IMG/VR virus record: IMGVR_UViG_3300019888_000002 | Coordinates: 1-64,000 of that record | Strand: one strand, 5' to 3' | Source: a virus | DNA length: 64,000 nucleotides | Part shown: one piece after another, positions 49,404 to 59,400 of the stretch | How positions within the stretch are numbered: the first letter of the stretch is position 1 | Layout of the letters: each line of letters opens with the position of its first letter | The notes under the pieces: generated by a model | Database searches by the model: none | The model's input: the letters and a program-made list of their open reading frames with translations, nothing else | What the model was told of the DNA's origin: nothing | Position numbers and translations under genes: made by a program

Positions 49404-50051
49404 TCAGGAGACAGGTGTCGGCGAGGAATCCCCCGGTGAAGTGCTTTCCACCGGGCTCGGCGCTGGTGACAGCGTTGCCACTGTCACCGAGGTCTGCTCG
49501 GGAGTGGTGACGACGGTGGTTGTGGCTTGAGTGGTCTGAACAGTGCTCTGCTCGGGTGGGGACGTTGTCTCTGTGGTGGTGACGACCGGAGGGGGCGACG
49601 ATCTCGTCACCGTGCTCGAGGTGGGCACCGAGACCGAACTACCAGTCTGTTGCGGAGGAAGGGGAGGTGGGGGAGACAGCGAACTGCTGCCCCCACCGAG
49701 CACGACACACGCCGGTCCGGAGATCACCTCGGCGAGGCATCCGTTGTAGACCTTCACGTCTTCGGCCGTGGACAGCCTCGAGCGAGGATCATCCGGAGGG
49801 AAAGCGTTCGGGTTCAGGGCTACCGGGTTCCCGTCGGGGTTGAGGACATCGGGACGACGCGCTGCCGACGGGGGAACTGTGGTTGTGGTGGGGGAGGGCC
49901 GGACCTTGGTGCCATCCGAGGAATCGTTCGCCGGAGGCGAGTAGCTGAAGACGAAGACGATCAGCATGACGAAGAGTAACGAGAAACTCCCCACCACCCA
50001 GATCACCAACCATGGGCTGACAGGGGGTGTCGACTCCTTCTCCGGGATCAC
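49404..50051 (-). CDS. Membrane-anchored Pro/Thr/Ser-rich protein
   Basis: 215 residues, GTG start. One membrane helix (about 13-34, PWLVIWVVGSFSLLFVMLIVF), then a long Pro/Thr/Ser/Val-rich, probably extracytoplasmic stalk; two Cys near residue 105-115. It may cross the cell wall like some spanin or envelope proteins. Confidence 0.6.
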   Translation of the reverse strand: MIPEKESTPPVSPWLVIWVVGSFSLLFVMLIVFVFSYSPPANDSSDGTKVRPSPTTTTVPPSAARRPDVLNPDGNPVALNPNAFPPDDPRSRLSTAEDVKVYNGCLAEVISGPACVVLGGGSSSLSPPPPLPPQQTGSSVSVPTSSTVTRSSPPPVVTTTETTSPPEQSTVQTTQATTTVVTTPEQTSVTVATLSPAPSPVESTSPGDSSPTPVS

Positions 50052-50061
50052 AAACCTCGCC

Positions 50062-50667
50062 TCAGTCGCAGTGGATATCCGGGATCGGGTGGTCCTTCTG
50101 GTCCTGCGTCAACGCTGTCCGCTGTTGGCCCGTCGCCAGAGTATCGGTGTGGTATCGGTCGAACAGCGCTCTTATCTCGGCCTGAGCGTCCTGTCTTCCC
50201 AGGTAGGGGATGACTCCGAAGACGAGAGCCGAGATGTTCTGGGCGTCCTGAGCGTTGACCATGTTGATCCTGGCGTCGATCGACTGTTGTGCGATAAGCG
50301 CGACCTTGACCTCCTGATTGCACGCGGCCTGCGCTTGCACGCTGTTGCTTTGCCGGTTGAGGGCGAAGCCGCTGATCACGATCGAGACCGCCGAGATGAT
50401 CAGAATGATCACCAGCATTGCCGTCTGGCCGTTCTCCCACCTCCGAGTTTTCGCCTGCAATTCGCCGGTCAGTATCTCCGCCGCGCGAGTCTCCTTCTCG
50501 GAGGCCCGGGTTTCCTTCTCCGAGGCCCGAGTCTGTGTCTCGGAGGCCCGAGTCTCCTGCTCCGAGGCCCGAGTCTGCGCCTCCGATGCGCGGGCTGTCT
50601 GGTCCGACATCTTCTGCCGCAACCTGTCCTCTTCGTTGAACACAAATCCGCCTTCTTCATTCGTCAT
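50062..50667 (-). CDS. Coiled-coil membrane protein with heptad repeats
   Basis: 201 residues. Residues about 23-66 are about six copies of a 7-residue unit (ASExETR), a coiled coil; residues about 82-103 are a membrane helix; the rest is soluble. The DNA repeats too, so copy number can vary by recombination. Lies between a holin candidate and a membrane-anchored gene; lysis or envelope bridging is inferred. Confidence 0.65.
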   Translation of the reverse strand: MTNEEGGFVFNEEDRLRQKMSDQTARASEAQTRASEQETRASETQTRASEKETRASEKETRAAEILTGELQAKTRRWENGQTAMLVIILIISAVSIVISGFALNRQSNSVQAQAACNQEVKVALIAQQSIDARINMVNAQDAQNISALVFGVIPYLGRQDAQAEIRALFDRYHTDTLATGQQRTALTQDQKDHPIPDIHCD

Positions 50668-50682
50668 TTACGGAGCACCCTG

Positions 50683-51216
50683 CTATTGAGGTGGCTGAGC
50701 GTAGTTCGGCGTGATCTTGAGTCGGGCCACGTACGAAATCGCCGTCTGGATGACCGTCTTCGCGACCAGGATCGCCAACACGCTCCACGCGGCCTTGTTG
50801 AAGAAATCGAAGCCCGTCCCCGACGTCAGCACGAGGCCGAACACCGACAGCAACGCGAACCCGATGTCGATGCCGAGGCCCTGCACGAACGTGCGGAAGC
50901 TCCGGTTCCTGGCCGACGCGATGGTCAGCTCCTTGCCGGTGACCGTGGTCCCGGTGATGTTCGGGACGACGCCGGGAAGCCCCTGTCCGGTCAACTCACC
51001 CATGCCGACCTGCTGCACGTAGCCAGCCACCTGAGCCTGAAGAGCCGGTTGCTGCGCCTTGATCTCGTCGCGTGCCGCCGTGGCGGCCTCCGCGCGGACG
51101 GATTCCCAGAATGAGACCTTGCCCTCGCCGGGTATGTGCTGCCCCGGTGTGTCGGGATTGGCCACACCGATCAGCTCGGGAGGCGGAGAAGGTGTCGAAT
51201 CCTTCGGCGTGCTCAT
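50683..51216 (-). CDS. Putative holin
   Basis: 177 residues. The first 110 are soluble; then two hydrophobic helices (about 115-134 and 142-162). It overlaps the DUF4185-like gene by 4 bases and is two genes after the endolysin, the usual lysis-cassette place. Confidence 0.6.
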   Translation of the reverse strand: MSTPKDSTPSPPPELIGVANPDTPGQHIPGEGKVSFWESVRAEAATAARDEIKAQQPALQAQVAGYVQQVGMGELTGQGLPGVVPNITGTTVTGKELTIASARNRSFRTFVQGLGIDIGFALLSVFGLVLTSGTGFDFFNKAAWSVLAILVAKTVIQTAISYVARLKITPNYAQPPQ

Positions 51217-51545
51217 TTGGTCATCTCCTTCACTACGGCATCGTGTTCGGCCACCGTGAGCGGAGAACCTTTCTCGGCGGCCTTGCGCAGCAACGCGAGC
51301 ACGATGTTCAACTCACCGCGTGCGGACAGAATGTGGCCGAAGGCGTCGTCGTCCTGTGCCGGGGTGACGGGACGCTTGATCGTGCCCTCGCCCCACACCC
51401 TCAGCCGCTTGGTGGTCTTCCACAGCACCTTCGCGAATGCGCCACGCAGGCTGAGCTTGTCGCCCTGCTCGTTCTCCTGCAACGGCAGACCCGCGCTCGC
51501 CGACAACTCCGAGGCGATGTTCTGGAGAGATTCCTCTGCGGTCAT
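51213..51545 (-). CDS. Possible internal product of the DUF4185 gene
   Basis: An in-frame ATG at 51545 follows GAAAGGAATCACCACC, similar to the phage's AAAGGAACC leader. It would make a 110-residue protein equal to the C-terminal domain (TAEESLQNIASELSASAG). Inference only. Confidence 0.3.
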   Translation of the reverse strand: MTAEESLQNIASELSASAGLPLQENEQGDKLSLRGAFAKVLWKTTKRLRVWGEGTIKRPVTPAQDDDAFGHILSARGELNIVLALLRKAAEKGSPLTVAEHDAVVKEMTK

Positions 51546-52553
51546 GGTGGTGATTCCTTTCGATGGGGTTGCGTTCTGAGCTGGGGGTGCCACGACGCGA
51601 GGTAACGAACCCCGCACCTGCATGACGTGATAGGGATCGGCGTTGTCTCCCCACTGACTGATCGAATAATGCAGGTTGTCCATCGTGGAGAGCGGGTGAA
51701 AGAAGCCCCCGTAGAGCCGGGGGAACTGCACTCCGGTGGCGAGATCGTGCCGTGGTGCGGTGTAGGCGTTCCCGGTGGGTCCGTCGAGCACTCTGCCGGT
51801 GACCGCGTAGCGAGTGGGCTCGAATACCGAGATGACCCAGTTGCCCTCGATCTTGCGCCAGTGCGGCTCACCGAAAATTCCGGTGATGATGGGTGACGGT
51901 GGCCGTCCCCATTTCCAGTCCCGAGAATCCTTGTCGTAGCCCCAGCCCTCATAGGTGCTCAGGTCACTGAGCGACCCCACCGGAGCCCGCTGAATGAAGA
52001 GGCCATCGGCCAGGTGCCGTCCGTTCGACGTGGACAGGCAGTAGGCGTAGTTGCCGTCCACGATCCACGACTGCATCTGGAAGATGTCGCTGTGCACGAG
52101 GTTGTTGTTCCACAGCTTGTGATCGTCCCAGGTCTCGCCCCGGTCGGCCGAGAAGGCCAGGCCAGCGTAGTTCGTCTCCCAGGTGCCGTGATCCCAGTTG
52201 TTGACGCTCATGTAGCTCATGCAGAAGATGCCGTCGACCACGAACACGTCGGTCGGAATCTTGGTGACCTCGCCCTCGTACCACTTCTGATGCGCGTTCG
52301 GGAGTAGCTCCCTCCCTCCCGCCAGAGCCCGGTCGAAGGTGATACCGGAGTCGAGGTCCGTCGCGGTGGACACCAGACCCACCGGAGAACGCCACCATCC
52401 CGGCCTGCCGACGTTGTCCTCGAACGAGTCGCCGAACAGGGCACCGAACTCGCCATTTCCCATGTCCCACCAGATACCAAGATCGGTACCGCCGAGACCC
52501 AAGGTCTTCGGCCTGACGTCACTGCCCACGAGGGTCTTGATCAGGTCGCTCAT
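51213..52553 (-). CDS. DUF4185-like beta-propeller protein
   Basis: 446 residues from the ATG at 52553 (ATGA with the endolysin stop); longer readings enter the endolysin. Residues 1-340 are repeated WD-like strands (LGIWWDMGNGEFGALFGDS; WETNYAGLAFSADRGETW; GGFFHPLST), fitting the DUF4185 family, which has a propeller fold and is linked to phage lysis and wall enzymes. The C-terminal 110 residues are a separate domain. It may help degrade the arabinogalactan/mycolate wall. Confidence 0.75.
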   Translation of the reverse strand: MSDLIKTLVGSDVRPKTLGLGGTDLGIWWDMGNGEFGALFGDSFEDNVGRPGWWRSPVGLVSTATDLDSGITFDRALAGGRELLPNAHQKWYEGEVTKIPTDVFVVDGIFCMSYMSVNNWDHGTWETNYAGLAFSADRGETWDDHKLWNNNLVHSDIFQMQSWIVDGNYAYCLSTSNGRHLADGLFIQRAPVGSLSDLSTYEGWGYDKDSRDWKWGRPPSPIITGIFGEPHWRKIEGNWVISVFEPTRYAVTGRVLDGPTGNAYTAPRHDLATGVQFPRLYGGFFHPLSTMDNLHYSISQWGDNADPYHVMQVRGSLPRVVAPPAQNATPSKGITTMTAEESLQNIASELSASAGLPLQENEQGDKLSLRGAFAKVLWKTTKRLRVWGEGTIKRPVTPAQDDDAFGHILSARGELNIVLALLRKAAEKGSPLTVAEHDAVVKEMTK

Positions 52554-54124
52554 GGCAGGAACTGCCTCTCGATCAACTCGACCAATTTCTCCTCGATCGA
52601 AGTCACTGCCGGAGCCGGTGAAGAGGTCGGCGTAGCTCCTGGCGCGGACTGAGCAGGCGTTTCTCCTGGCGTCGGCGGTGCCTGAGCTGGCGCTGCGATA
52701 GATACCGGCGCGGGAGCCAGACTCGGCGCTGCATCGTTGACACCCCACGCCGACAGCCACACATGCAGCGGCATCTTGGAAACATTCATGTCGGTAGGAC
52801 CGAATGGAGCGGTGTCTTCGGAGTCGGTGTACTGATGACCGAATATCGGGTCCGGGCTGTCGGGCTCGTTGTCGGCCCCGTTGTAGGCAGGCACGACGAG
52901 CTTGATGCCGTTGGGCCTTGTTTGCCACAACTCCGCGTTGGAGTTGAAGTTGAGGTATCCCGCCGTCGCCTGTGGGTTCTTGAAATAGTCGTTGATCTTC
53001 GAGATCAGCTCGTTGACCTCCGCGCTCTGGTCGCCGGAGATGCCCCACTTGGCCCCGCCGTCTTCGACGTCGACCATCGCGCACAATTCGGCGAACACCC
53101 CACCTGTTTGCGTGATGACCCCGGTGAACGTGCCGAGGTTGTCGACTCCTGGAACGAAGAAGTGATAGCCGATGACCTTCTGGAGCTTCCCCCTCGATAC
53201 GGCATCGCGTGCCTTCTGCATCTGCTCGACAGCGTGCTCGTCCACGGTATCGCCGATGGAGAGCCGGAACGCGATGACCGGATAGGGGTAGGAATCGTCC
53301 AGGAAGGCGTCCTGATACTGGCTGTAGTCGCCCCACTTGACCACGACCGGCTCGGGGTCCGAGATAACGGAGAGCGGGGCCTTGAGTCGCCAACCGTCCT
53401 TGATGACCGCGTCCCATTCCCACGATCCGACGTGACCGTGCGGTGCCCAGCCCTTGTCGAGCTGAAGCAGAGTCGCGGCCTTCGAGGTGGCACCGTCGTT
53501 CCATTTCTTGGTGACCGGCAGACCGAGAGCCTCCTGCCAGCGGCCCAAGCCATCCTTGGCCGCCTGCGAATCTCCACGCCACTCACCCGAGACGGACTCG
53601 TCGGGACCATCCTGCGGCCCGTAGTAATAACCGAGCGGTAGCGGAAACTCGTTGGGGTCCGCAGCGGCCCAGATGTTGAGGTAGCCACCCTGTAGCTTCG
53701 CGGCGAACGGAGCGATCTGTTCCGCGTTGCCCTGAATCTGGAAGTGCATTTCGTCGGGACGATCCCAATCCCGGCCCCAGAACACCGTGCCCTCGAACAG
53801 TGCGAGACCGACACGAATCTTGTCGATCATCCACTGCGGCATGGTGTATTCCTGCCAGGGCCACTGACTGGAGTTGATGTCCATCGCGGTGCCCGAGAGG
53901 TGGTTGGAATTCCAGACGGTATTCGTCCGACTCCAACCCCATTCGTCGCGCTCACCTTGATCTATCGGTGCGACGTTGCGGTGATACCAGGCTGCGAACC
54001 CCTTGAGAATGGTGGTGACATCACCCTGAAGAATCTCGCAGACAGCATTGGTGCCGGGAATCAGTCCCCGATCCAACACATCGGAATCGCATTGATCCCA
54101 ACCGTTCTCGGTCACAATAGTCAC
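52550..54124 (-). CDS. Endolysin: M15 peptidase, binding domain, GH25
   Basis: 524 residues, GTG start. Residues about 40-135 are an M15 (VanY-like) peptidase: His75 and Asp82 in NHLSGTAMD, His127 in EMHFQ. Residues about 180-245 are a peptidoglycan-binding domain. Residues 262-440 fit a GH25 muramidase: DYSQYQ (Asp266) and DVED (352-355), with the fold's GYHFFVPG. The tail is Pro/Ala-rich. Three modules should cut peptide and glycan bonds. The pair of catalytic domains in one actinophage lysin is notable. Confidence 0.88.
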   Translation of the reverse strand: MTIVTENGWDQCDSDVLDRGLIPGTNAVCEILQGDVTTILKGFAAWYHRNVAPIDQGERDEWGWSRTNTVWNSNHLSGTAMDINSSQWPWQEYTMPQWMIDKIRVGLALFEGTVFWGRDWDRPDEMHFQIQGNAEQIAPFAAKLQGGYLNIWAAADPNEFPLPLGYYYGPQDGPDESVSGEWRGDSQAAKDGLGRWQEALGLPVTKKWNDGATSKAATLLQLDKGWAPHGHVGSWEWDAVIKDGWRLKAPLSVISDPEPVVVKWGDYSQYQDAFLDDSYPYPVIAFRLSIGDTVDEHAVEQMQKARDAVSRGKLQKVIGYHFFVPGVDNLGTFTGVITQTGGVFAELCAMVDVEDGGAKWGISGDQSAEVNELISKINDYFKNPQATAGYLNFNSNAELWQTRPNGIKLVVPAYNGADNEPDSPDPIFGHQYTDSEDTAPFGPTDMNVSKMPLHVWLSAWGVNDAAPSLAPAPVSIAAPAQAPPTPGETPAQSAPGATPTSSPAPAVTSIEEKLVELIERQFLP

Positions 54125-54215
54125 GCGATATCCACCCTCTCTCGGTCTGCCCTTCTCTCTTTCTCGGGAGTTAGTGAGCAGATCACATCAGCTCCCTCGA
54201 ACGACACACCCTCTG

Positions 54216-54962
54216 TCAACCGATCTTCACGAGATACACCACTGCCGTTACCAGGTACCCGGTAGCGCCGAAGGTCACCGACGTCCCCGAATTGTTGAAC
54301 GGCTCCACGATGTTCAACGAAATATTCGGGGTACTGGCCCCCGAATACGAAGTCGGCGGATTACCGGACTGAGATGTGATGTCCGGGGCCGGATGAAGCG
54401 AGACCGCCTGATATCCGTTGTAGGCGAAACCCCAACCGAACCCGATCAAGGTGCCGCTGAGCCTGGCTTCGAGACAGGGCCTGGTCGAGCCCGCCCCGCT
54501 GATGATCGCCGAGGCGAAGATGAGCGGTCGCCAGGAGAATCCGGGAGCCGAGAGAGTCCAGTTCGCGATGGTGAAGGAACCACCCTGTCCGGCCGTACCC
54601 GTCGTGCGGGAGGTCGTACCGAACGGACCCTGAATGTTCCCCGCCCCGAACGCGGGAATCTGCGCAACGGGAATCTTGGAACCGGAATCGAGACTGGCGA
54701 CCCCGTTGGCGGCCGCCTTCTGCGCATTGGGAATCAGCAATCCGTCTTGTTGCTGGTAATAAGCGGGGGTGGCAGCATTGTTGTCTGCGGCGTCCACATA
54801 ATCCGTACGCGCGAGCCCGGTGACCCCGGTAGCCACCTTGTTGTCGACATAGGAACGCTGGGTCCCTCCGGCAAAAGTATTGTCGATAGCAAGGCGTCTG
54901 GTGATGTCGGTAGTCGCAGTGGGAGCCTTACCTGTGTACTTTAACGAAGACGTTTCACTCAC
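54216..54962 (-). CDS. Tail-fibre tip paralogue 1
   Basis: 248 residues. It starts (MSETSSLKYTGKA) like its two neighbours; residues about 85-110 hold GVASLDSGSKIPVAQIPAFG, the fibre motif also in the large fibre. The C terminus is beta-rich, typical of a receptor-binding head. The GTG start lies directly against AAAGGGAGG. Confidence 0.7.
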   Translation of the reverse strand: MSETSSLKYTGKAPTATTDITRRLAIDNTFAGGTQRSYVDNKVATGVTGLARTDYVDAADNNAATPAYYQQQDGLLIPNAQKAAANGVASLDSGSKIPVAQIPAFGAGNIQGPFGTTSRTTGTAGQGGSFTIANWTLSAPGFSWRPLIFASAIISGAGSTRPCLEARLSGTLIGFGWGFAYNGYQAVSLHPAPDITSQSGNPPTSYSGASTPNISLNIVEPFNNSGTSVTFGATGYLVTAVVYLVKIG

Positions 54963-54968
54963 CTCCCT

Positions 54969-55712
54969 TTACAGCGACGGCAGTAGTAGCGCATAGAAAA
55001 TGAAACCTGTGCTCTGGAAATAAAAGGTTCCACTCCCGGAATACAGCGACAGCCACAATTCCAGTGTCCTTCCGCCACTCAGTCCATAAGCCGCCTGTGC
55101 AGCCGCTGCGTACGGCATGACCTGGTAGCTCTGAATATTGGTGTTGTCCCCGGTAACACCTACGCCAGTCCACCCGTTGTTCGAGGGGTCGAGAATGACA
55201 CCCTGGCCCCAATTGCCTGCCGCCGAGGCGAACCCTCGCAACGTGGCGAACGAGAACATCACATACGGCCAACCGGGATCGGGAACCGTCAGGCTGGCTG
55301 CCCGATAGGTCTTCGTCGTCGTACTGGACACCCCTTGCGTACCGCTGAGATATTGCGTTCCGGTGGCGGCAACAACTATGGAGCGGTCGGGTATGGACGT
55401 TGGCACCTGCGCGGCCGGGACCAGATTGTCCGCGCCGAGGGACGCTATGCCGCTCGCGGCTCCGCGCGCCGTCGCCAGGAGATATCCGTTGTCCGCCGTG
55501 TCGACTGCGGTCTTCTTGGCCTTGGTGTTGTCCTGGGTGTCGACATAGGTCTTGAGCGCGAGAACGCCGGTTTGCGCTGCCACAGCCGAATTGACGTACG
55601 CCTGATTGACACCGGTCGTGGCGAATCGATCGTCTACGGTCTGTTTACTCGAGATCGAAAAGTCGGAATCGGCTGCTTTCCCGACATATTTAAGTGACGA
55701 CGTTTCACTCAC
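54969..55712 (-). CDS. Tail-fibre tip paralogue 2
   Basis: 247 residues starting MSETSSLKYVGKA. The same N-terminal attachment block, coiled-coil linker and GIASLGADNLVPAAQVP motif, but a different beta-rich C terminus (SYQVMPYAAAAQAAYG). Paralogues with shared stems and different heads suggest exchange of receptor specificity. Confidence 0.7.
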   Translation of the reverse strand: MSETSSLKYVGKAADSDFSISSKQTVDDRFATTGVNQAYVNSAVAAQTGVLALKTYVDTQDNTKAKKTAVDTADNGYLLATARGAASGIASLGADNLVPAAQVPTSIPDRSIVVAATGTQYLSGTQGVSSTTTKTYRAASLTVPDPGWPYVMFSFATLRGFASAAGNWGQGVILDPSNNGWTGVGVTGDNTNIQSYQVMPYAAAAQAAYGLSGGRTLELWLSLYSGSGTFYFQSTGFIFYALLLPSL

Positions 55713-55715
55713 CCC

Positions 55716-56426
55716 TCACGAAGGTATGGCCATCACGTAGAAATACGGCTTGTAGGTCGACACTGTCACCTGACCATTGCTCCCGCCTTGATACAGCGTC
55801 ACATAGAGCGTCGTCGCGCCGGTCTTGATCGTCTGTCCGTTCACGTTGTACGGCTCCACGTTCACACCTGTCCAGTACGTCGCATCGGCTGGCCCCCACC
55901 CCTGCGCTATCAGCTGTCCACCGGAACTGCCGACCCGAACCTCGATGACGGGATAGGTGGAGATATCGGCGGAGTGCACCTCATGACTGGCAAAACACAG
56001 CAACCTGTACGAATAGCCAGGGTCGCTGATCGCACAGGTGTAGAGGACTGTCGTTCCGCTGTAAACATCGACGTTCGAGCCGGGGTAGGACGAAGGACTC
56101 CAGAACAGTCGGTTGTTGCGTTGCGTGACCGTGACGTTGAGCTTGCTGGCCAACACCTTGCCGGTCGCGCCAAGCCCAGGGACCCCGTTCGCCACATCCT
56201 TCTGCGCGAGCTTGAGCCGGAGGTTGTCCTGACTGTCGACATAACTCGTCGTCGCGTTGAGCGCGTCCTGACTGTCCACATAGGTCTTCGCGGCATACGG
56301 GGCGAGCTGGCTGTTGACCGAGGTATCGACCTGCGCCTGGGTCAGAGCCGTAGCCTGGACGGAATCCACATAGGATTTCCTGGCGATCGTCTTGGCGACA
56401 TCGACAGACTTGCCGACATATCTCAA
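55716..56426 (-). CDS. Tail-fibre tip paralogue 3, unclear start
   Basis: 236 residues from TTG at 56426. The stem (VGKSVDVAKTIARKSYVDS) and GVPGLGATGKVLASKL motif match the paralogues. The usual start (GTG AGT GAR) is GCG AGT GAG here, so either TTG or a rare ATC is used; an SD (GGGAGG) lies just upstream. First paralogue after the large fibre. Confidence 0.65.
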   Translation of the reverse strand: MRYVGKSVDVAKTIARKSYVDSVQATALTQAQVDTSVNSQLAPYAAKTYVDSQDALNATTSYVDSQDNLRLKLAQKDVANGVPGLGATGKVLASKLNVTVTQRNNRLFWSPSSYPGSNVDVYSGTTVLYTCAISDPGYSYRLLCFASHEVHSADISTYPVIEVRVGSSGGQLIAQGWGPADATYWTGVNVEPYNVNGQTIKTGATTLYVTLYQGGSNGQVTVSTYKPYFYVMAIPS

Positions 56427-56474
56427 GGTGCTGATCTCACTCGCCTCCCGTCACTCGACACGAAACCCTCATTG

Positions 56475-59400
56475 TCATCCGATTATCGACGCTTCCCATT
56501 GGTTGGTCGTCGGTGCCGTGTCGAACTCGATGGAAGCCGAAGTCAACGAGATAGCCGTGACACCGATGAGCTGAATGTCGTTGGTGGACAGGTCCCGGAC
56601 CCAACCCCAGACCGCCTGAGTGTTGAGATTATGTGTGAGCGTGACCAGCGTGCTCCCTGCGGGTACGACCTGGGTGTACTTCCGCATGACAGCCGTGGTG
56701 TCCAGGGTGAGACCGCTGGCCCCGATGAGCAACGGTGCCGCGACCTTGACGGCCAGGGTCTTGGCTGCGGAGTCCACCACGATCGAGGCGTACGGCGAAG
56801 TCGACGCGGTATAGGCAATCGGCAGACCACCCCGAAGAATCTTGGCCCAGTTCTGTGCGGTGGTGTCCACTGTCACGGTACCGGTACCGGTCATCTGCCA
56901 AATCGAGTCGGCGTTGGTTCCACCGGACTGGATGGCGATGAGCGCACCGGGCATCAACGCAGAGCCACTGGCCATGTCGGTCGGCCGAATCCACGCCCCG
57001 GCCTTCACGATCCAGATACCGTTCTGGCTCGAGGCCGACTGAAGAGGAAGCAGCACTCTCTTGTCCAGGGCGACCAGGGTGCCGTCGATCGATTGCTGAC
57101 CGGACAACGAAGACACAGCGGCATTGGCGGCATAATCGACCGCGAACTTGGCCTGACCCAACGTGGCCACCTGATCGGTGACATTGGACGGGGTGGTCCG
57201 GGTCGCCACCTGAGCGTTGACATAGGTGGTGTCGGCCTTGTTGGTGAGCGCCGTGGTCAGACCGGTGATGTCGGATTGTGGGATGGCCACGGCGGCCGAG
57301 CGCGCGCCCACATCGGCGGCGTTGAGCACGATGGTGCCGGTGTACCCGTTGACCGAGGTGACCGCGTTCGGCAGAGACTGATAAGCCAGCCAGTTCCCGA
57401 ACTGACTCGGGTCGGCGGCCACCAACGCATAGGTGCCCTGATCAGCGGTGGAGGTGATGATGGCCACATCACCGAGCTGTACCTGAGCGGTGGTCAGTGC
57501 CAGCATCGCGGCCCTGTTGGCCACGGCATATGTTTCGTGAGTAGCGATAGCGGGAATCTGACCGGTGGGCACTTTGCCGCCAACGAGGTCGGCTTTGCCC
57601 GCTAGTCCGGTCGTGAGGGCCGAGCTGTCGGCCTTGGAAGAAAGCGCCGTATCAACTTGGTCCTTGCGATACGGATGCCCCGCCGCCGTCGCGGCGACCA
57701 CAGCGAACAGTCCCGCACTGTCGGTCTTGACGAGCTGGCTGGCTGTTCCGGTCGCGGTTGCGGCGTCGACCGAGGTCTTGGCGGCGTCTCCTCGGTTCAG
57801 CTTGGACTGGGTTCCCGCGTCGAGCGTGGTGGCGGGGATACCTCCGACCGGAACCTGATACTTGGTGGCCAGCTGCTGGTCCACCGAATCGGACTGGGTA
57901 TTGAAGGTGGACGTGTCGACCTTGGACTGTAGTGCCGTGTTGGTGTTGTCCAGTGCTGTCTGGTCGGCCTTGGTGGCGACCGTGGTGCTCAGCGCATTCA
58001 GTGCGGCTGTGGTGGCCTTGGTGCCGACCGTGGTGACCAAGGTATCGAAAGCGGCCTGGGCCACCTTCCCGTCGACCGTGGTCTGAAGAGCGTTGAGCGC
58101 TGCTGTGGTGGCCTTACCAGCGACCACGGCAGTAAGTGCATCCAGAGCGCTCACCGTGGCAAAGGCTGCCTCGGCCGGAGCGTTGAGATCGAGTTTGCGG
58201 AACGAAAGCGCGCCGTTAGCGGCGACATAGGGCCACATGGCCTCGGCCGGGTCCGCACCGAGGTGGTTGTAGTAGAGCACTCCCCCCGGGGTCCGGCCGA
58301 ACGGGGAACGGATGGCCACGGTGCCGATGTCATCGAGACCGTTGTCCACCCAGGACACCAGGTTCTTGGGAGCACTGCCGCCGCCCCCGAGCGCGGCGAT
58401 ATCGGTCTCGTTCTGCGAGATACGACTCAGTGCCGACGTGAGTCCGGTCTGTGCGGCCTTGGCGTCCAATGCGTCCTGAAGCCCGGCCACATCGGCCAAG
58501 GGCACAGCGACCGTACTGTCTCGAGCCCCCACATCGGCAGCGTTGAGGACAACAGTGCCGATATGACCGTTGACCGAGGCGACCGCGCCGGAGCCACCCC
58601 CGGTGGAGATGACCGTGCCGTCTTTCTTGACCAGCTGATTGAGGTTGTTCACCAACGGCACATCGGAATCGAGCAGCGTGGTAGGGACGAAACCCCCGGC
58701 CGTCTTGAGCACGGCAGAGTTCTGAAGCGTGGACAACGAGGCAGCGCTGGCCTTGGTGCCGAGCGCGGTGTTGATCGTGGCCAGGTCGGTCTGAGAAAGC
58801 TTGGCCGCCAGGTCTGCGGTGAGCCCGGTGATCTCGGATTCGGCGATCGCCAACCCGACCGGTCGTGCCCCCACATCGGTGGCCCCCAGTGTGATAAGCC
58901 CGGTCTGTCCGTTGACCGAGGTGACACTGCCTGCGGCTGCCGAAAGCCGTTTCCAGGAGGCGAGCAGAGCAGGGCTGGCAGACACCAACATCCAGGTGCC
59001 GTCCGGCCGGATCGCAATGTCTCCGGGCTGTACCTGCGTGGTGGTCAGTGCCAGCATCCCGGCTTCGTCGTTGACCGAGAGGGCAGTGCCCAGGGCGATC
59101 GAAGGGATCTGACTGGTCGGGATCTTGCCTCCCACCAAGTCGGCCTTGGTGGCCATGGTGGCGTTGAGCAGAGCAAGCGAAGACGACAGCGAAGCCACCG
59201 AGGCGTTGGTGTCGGTGACGATCCCGTTGACCGTGATCTGAAGCGCGGCAATCGCGGACTCTCGAGCAATCCGCTCGGTGAGATCGGCAGCCCGGAACTC
59301 GGTGATCGCACCGTTGATCATGGCGGTGCTCGAGGAGATGACAGAGCTGATCTGGATCTCGAGCTGCGCAGCGGCATAAGACCGGTTGGCAGCGTCGATC

